Shown here piece after piece: positions 23,193 to 28,058 of a stretch of 28,058 nucleotides of DNA (position 1 is its first letter; each line of letters opens with the position of its first letter). The position numbers were made by a program, and so were the translations under genes. A model generated the notes under the pieces. That model was not told the origin of the DNA. It did not search any database and was given only the letters and a program-made list of their open reading frames with translations. Origin of the DNA: an uncultured Collinsella sp. (lineage in GTDB: Bacteria > Actinomycetota > Coriobacteriia > Coriobacteriales > Coriobacteriaceae); NCBI GenBank assembly GCA_902475245.1, contig CABRYP010000030.1, positions 1-28,058 on the forward strand. Reading direction: 5' to 3'.

Positions 23193-24230
23193 CTAACCCC
23201 GTATGTCCCTAACAGTCGAGCGTTCGACCAGCGTACTCGGCACATGAATCGCCTCGATAGACGAGCTCTCTCCAATCGCCGCCTCAAACGCAAGCTTACC
23301 GACACCGCGCAAATCAAATCGCAGCGTCGTCAGTCGATTGTGAGGAACAAGTCCCTCGAGTGCGTCGTCGATACCAACCACGCTCACGTCGTCGGGCACG
23401 GACAGGCCCGCGTTCTCGAGCGCGGCGATAACGCCCAGCGCCATCTGGTCATTTGCCGCAAGCACGGCAGTCGGCGCCTGCGACCCGCCGGCAAGCACCT
23501 CGGCCGCAATCCGCTCGCCCATGGCGTACCCACTGTCCGCACTCCAATCGCCACGCAGCATCGGAGCGGCATCGACATGAGCACGACCCAGCGTATCGCG
23601 CCAACCGGCCTCACGAAAACGCGAGGAAATCGAGTTTTCCGGACCCGCCACAAACCGCATATTCGAGTGACCATGTTCCAGCAGATAATTGGTCAACAGC
23701 TCGCACGAACCATACTGGTCGGAGTCGATCGTCGTGCAGCGCGGATGCGCATACATGGACAGGATGACCGTTCGCACTCCCGGCTGGGGAACAAACTCCT
23801 CAAAATCGGGAGCCATGCGGTTCATGTTGAGAATCATGCCGTCGACGGGTCGCTCGACCATGCGGCGCGAGGCATCGGCAAGTGCATAGGGCTTGTCGCC
23901 GCCCATCTCGATCATAGTGACGGCAAAATCGTGCTCGCGCGCCGCTTGCATGATACCCTCGAGCGTCGCCAGGTTACCGACACGTGTGATGTTGTACATG
24001 CACAGGCCAATAGAACGATACGACCCGCCGCGCAACGCCGCTCCAGCAAAATTGGGACGAAAGCCCAGCTCTTCCATGGCGGCCAGCACACGCTTGCGCG
24101 TCTTTTCCGTCACGTTGGGCATACCGTTGACCACGCGAGACACAGTCTGGCGGCTCACGCCAGCGAGCGCCGCAACCTCTGCCGCGCTCGCCGAACGACC
24201 ATTCCTTGTCTGCTGATCCATGCCTTCCAC
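23193..24230 (-). CDS. LacI-family regulator of lac module 2
   Basis: A LacI/GalR-type protein of 345 residues from GTG 24230, which has AGCAGG five bases upstream; ATG 24221 is the alternative but its GGAAGG is only one base away. Helix-turn-helix with AAEVAALAGVS and recognition helix RQTVSRVVN (Arg27, Gln28, Arg32), hinge FAGAALRGG, and effector domain with MILNMNRMAPDFEEF, TTIDSDQYGS and VSVVGIDDALEG. It is closest in look to the gal regulator (shared SMYAHPR-like and MAPDFE segments), suggesting duplication. It is divergent from the second lac module, whose spacer holds three LacI-type sites with the private triplet GCT/AGC. Confidence 0.88.
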   Translation of the reverse strand: MEGMDQQTRNGRSASAAEVAALAGVSRQTVSRVVNGMPNVTEKTRKRVLAAMEELGFRPNFAGAALRGGSYRSIGLCMYNITRVGNLATLEGIMQAAREHDFAVTMIEMGGDKPYALADASRRMVERPVDGMILNMNRMAPDFEEFVPQPGVRTVILSMYAHPRCTTIDSDQYGSCELLTNYLLEHGHSNMRFVAGPENSISSRFREAGWRDTLGRAHVDAAPMLRGDWSADSGYAMGERIAAEVLAGGSQAPTAVLAANDQMALGVIAALENAGLSVPDDVSVVGIDDALEGLVPHNRLTTLRFDLRGVGKLAFEAAIGESSSIEAIHVPSTLVERSTVRDIRG

Positions 24231-24281
24231 GCTAACCTGCTTCCCAACTATTCCCCGCGCCCATGGCGCATCGTACATACA

Positions 24282-24297
24282 TTGATAACGTGCTCAT
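24282..24297. promoter_or_regulatory. lac module 2 operator M1
   Basis: TTGATAACGTGCTCAT, keeping ACGT-GCT-CAT but with a weaker first half. It lies 52 bases before the LacI gene's start. Confidence 0.55.
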
Positions 24298-24365
24298 GAT
24301 ACCCGAGCCATATACCACAACATGAAAACTTCTGTCAATCAAAACCGCTTACCGAACAAATACAA

Positions 24366-24375
24366 CCGTTCGCGG
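24366..24375 (+). promoter_or_regulatory. Shared CCGTTCGCGG box, lac module 2
   Basis: CCGTTCGCGG differs by one base from the gal box. A CCGAAC twelve bases earlier forms a spaced inverted pair with it. It lies between M1 and M2 in an AT-rich stretch. Confidence 0.4.
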
Positions 24376-24413
24376 CTGTTTGAAGTTGTTTTGTTTCTAT
24401 ACATCCCAGCCGG

Positions 24414-24429
24414 ATGTTAACGTGCTCAT
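24414..24429. promoter_or_regulatory. lac module 2 operator M2
   Basis: ATGTTAACGTGCTCAT, a full match, 22 bases (two helical turns) from M3. Confidence 0.7.
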
Positions 24430-24435
24430 TGTCAA

Positions 24436-24451
24436 ATGTTCACGTGCTCAT
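24436..24451. promoter_or_regulatory. lac module 2 operator M3
   Basis: ATGTTCACGTGCTCAT, a full match. A -10-like TCTAAT at 24458-24463 follows, so M3 may lie within the promoter; its -35 is poor. Confidence 0.68.
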
Positions 24452-24571
24452 TTTGGTTCTAATCATTTTAAGATAGTGTTTATCGGGCTTTTTCACCGCT
24501 GAACGCTAACCAGGGAGCCTCCTGAGCGCAAACGCACAATATCGAACAGCGAGACGAGAGGGTGTATGCAT

Positions 24572-26014
24572 ATGTCTTTGCTAAACCGCGTACAGCAGCT
24601 GCCGAAGGGCTTTGTTTGGGGCGCCGCAACCGCCGCGTACCAAACGGAAGGTTCCACGAAGGTGGCAGGCAAGGGTAAGACCATGTGGGACGATTACCTT
24701 GTCGCCCAGGGTCGCTTTTTGCCCGACCCGGCCAGTGATTTCTACAACCGCTACGAGGAGGATATCCGCCTTTCTGCCGAGCATGGACTCAACGCCATTC
24801 GTGTGTCCATCGCCTGGACCCGCATCTTCCCCAACGGCGACGATGCCGAACCCCTCGCCGAGGGCGTTAAGCACTACCACGAGCTGTTCGCCTGCTGCAA
24901 AAAGTATGGCGTCGAGCCCTATGTGTCCCTGCATCACTTTGACTCCCCCGCCGCCCTGTTCAACCAGGGCGACTGGCTCAACCGCAAGACCGTCGACGCC
25001 TATGTGCGCTATGCCGAGTTCTGCTTCCGCGAGTTCCGCGAGGTCAAGAATTGGTTCACCATCAACGAGCTCATCAGCCTCTCGCACTCCCAATACATCC
25101 AAGGCAACTTCCCGCCCAACCATCACTTTGATGTGACGAGCGGCATCCAGAGCCAGCACAACGAGCTCGTTGCCCACGCCCGCGCCGTCAACCTGTATAA
25201 GGATCTTGACGAGACCGAGCACCTGGGCGGACGCATTGGCATGGTCAACGTCCTGACGCCGGCATATCCTGCCACCGACTCGCCCGCCGACCAGCACGCC
25301 GCCGACCTGTACAACGCCTTCTACACCGACTTCATCATGGACGGCGCCTTCCTGGGTCACTACTCCGCGCGCACCCTCTCACTCATCAACGAGATTCTGC
25401 GTGCCAACAACGCCACACTTACGGTTGAGGACAGCGACATGGAGGAGCTCGCCAAGGCGGCGCCCCGCAACGATATGTTCGGCCTCAACTACTATCAGTC
25501 GGCGTTTATCGCCGCCTACGATGGCGAGTCAACCAACAGCTTTAACGGCACCGGAGACAAGGGCACCTCGTGCTTTAAGTTTAAGGGCGTCGGGCAGCAG
25601 GTCGATATGCCGGGTATCCCCACCACCGACTGGGATTGGCTCATCTACCCGCAAGGCCTCTACGACACGCTCAAGCACATCAGCGCCACCTATCCCAACC
25701 TCCCCGTCATCTATATCACCGAAAACGGCCTGGGCCACAAGGACCCCGAGCCCGACGCAAACGGCATCGTCGCCGATCCCGAGCGCATCGACTTTGTCGA
25801 CCAGCACATGGAGAAGGTGCTCCAGGCGCGAGCCGAGGGCGTCGACGTCCAGGGCTACTTTATCTGGAGCCTGCAGGACCAGTTCTCGTGGGCCAATGGC
25901 TATAACAAGCGCTACGGCCTGTTCTACATCGACTTCGACACGCAAAAACGCTACATCAAGCAGTCGGCACTCTGGTACAAGGAGCTCGCCGACACTATGG
26001 CGGACGCGCAGTAG
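24572..26014 (+). CDS. 6-phospho-beta-glycosidase, second LacG paralogue
   Basis: A 480-residue GH1 enzyme. Acid/base Glu166 is in WFTINELI, nucleophile Glu384 in YITENGLG, and the phosphate-binding Ser439, Lys446 and Tyr448 (SWANGYNKRYG) are conserved, so it acts on a phosphorylated beta-glycoside. It is clearly a relative of the lacG at 21486, but its acid/base region and several loops differ, so the sugar may be another galactoside. ATG 24572 gives a nine-base gap from GAGAGGG; ATG 24566 is only three bases from it. It is first in a module with a PTS IICB gene, the reverse order of lacE-lacG. Confidence 0.9.
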   Translation: MSLLNRVQQLPKGFVWGAATAAYQTEGSTKVAGKGKTMWDDYLVAQGRFLPDPASDFYNRYEEDIRLSAEHGLNAIRVSIAWTRIFPNGDDAEPLAEGVKHYHELFACCKKYGVEPYVSLHHFDSPAALFNQGDWLNRKTVDAYVRYAEFCFREFREVKNWFTINELISLSHSQYIQGNFPPNHHFDVTSGIQSQHNELVAHARAVNLYKDLDETEHLGGRIGMVNVLTPAYPATDSPADQHAADLYNAFYTDFIMDGAFLGHYSARTLSLINEILRANNATLTVEDSDMEELAKAAPRNDMFGLNYYQSAFIAAYDGESTNSFNGTGDKGTSCFKFKGVGQQVDMPGIPTTDWDWLIYPQGLYDTLKHISATYPNLPVIYITENGLGHKDPEPDANGIVADPERIDFVDQHMEKVLQARAEGVDVQGYFIWSLQDQFSWANGYNKRYGLFYIDFDTQKRYIKQSALWYKELADTMADAQ

Positions 26015-26035
26015 CGCATCGCCTCGCTTTCCCCC

Positions 26036-26082
26036 GAGAAGGGAGCGGCCCTATGCGATACAAACCCAGCCGCTCCCCTCTC
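26036..26082 (+). terminator. Hairpin between glycosidase and IICB genes
   Basis: A 14-base stem with one mismatch (26036-26049 with 26069-26082, core GGGAGCGGC) lies 21 bases after the glycosidase stop. It is followed by CCCCC, not T, so it probably trims or partly stops the transcript. The 176-base spacer shows no clear promoter. Confidence 0.45.
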
Positions 26083-26190
26083 TCCCCCTGGGACCGGCCC
26101 CGCCTGCACCCGGGCTTTTAGCAAGCGGGAGACCATATAGGTTTTCAACGTCCATGCCATTAAGATTTCATACAAAGAGGAGCGTGAACT

Positions 26191-27951
26191 ATGGAATCGA
26201 TCGTTAAGTTCTTGGAGAAAGGTCAGCCGTACTTCGAAAAGGTCTCTAAGAACATCTACCTTCAGGCCATTAAAGACGGCTTTTTGGCAGCAATGCCCAT
26301 TATCCTGTCTTCTTCTGTCTTCCTGCTTATTTCGACCCTGCCGGGCGTTGTCGCCACGGTCGGCGGCTTTACGCTGCCCGACTGGTGGAACGTCGACGTC
26401 GTGAACTTCTGCAACAAGGTTTACAACTTCACGATGGGCGTCGTGGGCATCATGGTCGCCGGCACCACCGCAAGCGCGCTGACCGGCTCCAAGAACCGCC
26501 GCATGCCTGCCGGCAAGGCCATCAACGCCACGAGCACCATGGTCGCCGCCATGTGCGCTATGCTCATCTTGGCCGTTACCCAGACGAGTGCCAAGATCGA
26601 CGGCGCCGATGTCTCGGTGTTCTTTACCGACAACATGGGCACCAAGGGCCTGCTGAGCTCCTTTGTCGCCGCATTTGCCACGGTCAACATCTATGCCTTC
26701 TGCATTAAGCGAGACATCACCATCAAGCTGCCCAAAGAAGTCCCCGGCGCCATCGCCCAGAACTTCCGCGACATCTTCGCCTTCAGCTTCTCCATCCTGT
26801 TTGTCGCCGTCATCGACGTTATCTGCCGCACCTGCTTGGCCGTCCCGTTTGCCAACGTCATCTCCACGCTGGTGAGCCCGCTGTTCGCCGCTGCCGATTC
26901 CTACGCCGGCCTCGCCCTCATCTGGTTCATGATCCCGCTGTTCTGGTTCATGGGCATCCACGGCCCCTCGGTCGTTAAGCCTGCCCTCAACGCCGCGCTG
27001 TTTGGCAACATCACCACCAACCTCGCCACGCTGCAGGCCGGCGGTCACCCCGCCCTCGCCCTGACCGAAAACTTCGGTAACTACATCGGCGAACTCGGCG
27101 GCACCGGCGCCACGTTCATTGTCCCGATCATCTTCCTGCTCTTTATGCGCTCCAAGCAGCTCAAGGCCGTCGGCAAAGCCTCTGTCGTGCCCGTGATGTT
27201 CGCCGTCAACGAGCCGCTGCTGTTCGCCGCGCCCATCATCCTCAACCCGTACTTCCTGATCCCGTTCCTGTTTGCCCCCGTGGCCAACGTCCTCATTGGT
27301 AAGTTCTTCATCGACTTTTTGGGCATGAACGGCTTTATCTATGCCATGCCGTGGGCACTCCCCGGACCGATCGGCACCTTCATCGACACCAACTTCCAGC
27401 CGATCTCTCTGGTCCTGGTTGTCGTCCTGCTGGTCGTTGACTTCTTGATCTACTACCCGTTCTGCAAGGCCTACGACAACGTCCTGTGCAAGCAGGAGGC
27501 CGAGACCCTGGCCGAAGAAGAGGCCGAGGAGACCAAGGCCGTCAAGACCGCTGCCGCCCCCGCCGTTGAGGCTCCTGTTGTCGAGACCGCTTCTGCCACT
27601 GAGGCCTCCGCAGCTCCGTCCGCCCTTAAGGGCAAGGATCTGAGGGTTCTGGTTCTGTGCGCTGGCGCCGGCACCTCTGCACTGCTCGCCAACGCGCTTA
27701 AGGAAGGCGCCGACGAGCTGGGCATCGACATTACCGCCAACGCCGGTGCCTACGGCAGCCACTACGCCATCATGGACCAGTACAACGTCATCGTCCTGGC
27801 TCCGCAGGTTCGCACCTATTACAACGAGATGAAGGCCGACACCGACCGCCTGGGCATCACGCTGCTGTCGCCCAAGGGCAAACAGTACATCGACCTCACT
27901 AAGGATCCCAAGGGTGCCGTCGCCTGGATCGAGGAAAACCTCGAGGCATAA
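26191..27951 (+). CDS. PTS lactose/beta-glucoside IICB component, second paralogue
   Basis: A 586-residue IIC-IIB fusion of the lactose/cellobiose PTS family, paralogous to lacE. IIC blocks include LEKGQPYFEKVSKNIYL, FMGIHGPSVVKP, VNEPLLFAAPIILNP and FLGMNGFIYAMPW. An acidic then Ala/Pro-rich linker (~430-480) precedes the IIB domain with phosphorylated Cys490 in VLVLCAGAGTSALLANAL. No IIA gene follows before the window ends, so it may use LacF (17738-18076). AGAGGAG lies eight bases before ATG 26191. With the preceding glycosidase it forms a second uptake-and-hydrolysis unit; the substrate is inferred to be lactose or a related beta-galactoside. Confidence 0.9.
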   Translation: MESIVKFLEKGQPYFEKVSKNIYLQAIKDGFLAAMPIILSSSVFLLISTLPGVVATVGGFTLPDWWNVDVVNFCNKVYNFTMGVVGIMVAGTTASALTGSKNRRMPAGKAINATSTMVAAMCAMLILAVTQTSAKIDGADVSVFFTDNMGTKGLLSSFVAAFATVNIYAFCIKRDITIKLPKEVPGAIAQNFRDIFAFSFSILFVAVIDVICRTCLAVPFANVISTLVSPLFAAADSYAGLALIWFMIPLFWFMGIHGPSVVKPALNAALFGNITTNLATLQAGGHPALALTENFGNYIGELGGTGATFIVPIIFLLFMRSKQLKAVGKASVVPVMFAVNEPLLFAAPIILNPYFLIPFLFAPVANVLIGKFFIDFLGMNGFIYAMPWALPGPIGTFIDTNFQPISLVLVVVLLVVDFLIYYPFCKAYDNVLCKQEAETLAEEEAEETKAVKTAAAPAVEAPVVETASATEASAAPSALKGKDLRVLVLCAGAGTSALLANALKEGADELGIDITANAGAYGSHYAIMDQYNVIVLAPQVRTYYNEMKADTDRLGITLLSPKGKQYIDLTKDPKGAVAWIEENLEA

Positions 27952-28003
27952 GACGCTGACACCACCTGCCGCTTGCAGACAATAAATGGCCCGTGCATCG
28001 ATG

Positions 28004-28058
28004 TGAACTGCGCCCCAAATCTTGGACGCCCTAAATAGCGACTAGGCCGCAAGGGCCT
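28004..28058. mobile_element. Possible end of an IS3-family element
   Basis: From 28004 the sequence reads TGAACTGC, then CCCC, AAA and TTGGAC (to 28027), resembling the terminal inverted repeat of IS3-family elements, which start with TG and often carry CCCC-AAA-TTGGAC. The window ends 31 bases later, before any transposase could be seen. It lies about 50 bases after the IICB gene. Confidence 0.3.

Noticed and set aside
25951..27762. Long antisense open frame (603 codons) opposite the second IICB gene
   Set aside because: Same reason: no motifs, low-complexity Gly/Asp-rich product, and the plus-strand gene is certain.

Overview
The window looks like a chromosomal segment of a high-GC gut Coriobacteriia bacterium, most likely Collinsella. 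This is inferred from a LuxR-type membrane regulator, GC-rich codon use, a lactose PTS with the tagatose-6-phosphate pathway, and many intergenic palindromes. No rRNA, tRNA, CRISPR array or phage gene was seen.

Layout. Positions 1-5980: a LuxR-type membrane regulator with an apparent frameshift; a BceAB-like ABC exporter pair on the minus strand; and a protein fusing a Nudix (MutT-like) domain to a Vsr mismatch endonuclease. Positions 6014-9234: a class II aldolase of the GatY/KbaY type divergent from a DeoR-family regulator, then a flavodiiron protein. Positions 9364-13558: a LacI-family regulator divergent from galK-galT. Positions 13800-18076 (minus strand): lacC, lacB and lacA, an unrecognised membrane protein and lacF (PTS IIA). 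Positions 18291-22925: a second LacI regulator divergent from lacE-lacG. Positions 23193-27951: a third LacI regulator divergent from a second module in reversed order (6-phospho-beta-glycosidase, then PTS IICB). The last ~55 bases resemble the end of an IS3-family element.

How it works together. LacE/LacF would import and phosphorylate lactose, LacG would hydrolyse lactose 6-phosphate, LacAB would isomerise galactose 6-phosphate, LacC would phosphorylate tagatose 6-phosphate, and the class II aldolase would split tagatose 1,6-bisphosphate. GalK and GalT add most of the Leloir route for free galactose; no galE is in the window.

The most interesting signal is regulatory. Each of the three LacI-family genes faces its operon across a spacer holding three copies of a 16-bp site, ATG-N3-ACGT-N3-CAT. 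One half is nearly constant; the other carries a triplet private to each system (ACT for gal, TGC for lac module 1, GCT for lac module 2). The recognition helices differ at the first contact residue (Gln, Glu, Arg). A second motif close to CCGTTCACGG recurs upstream of all five sugar transcription units. Every convergent gene junction carries a large inverted repeat.
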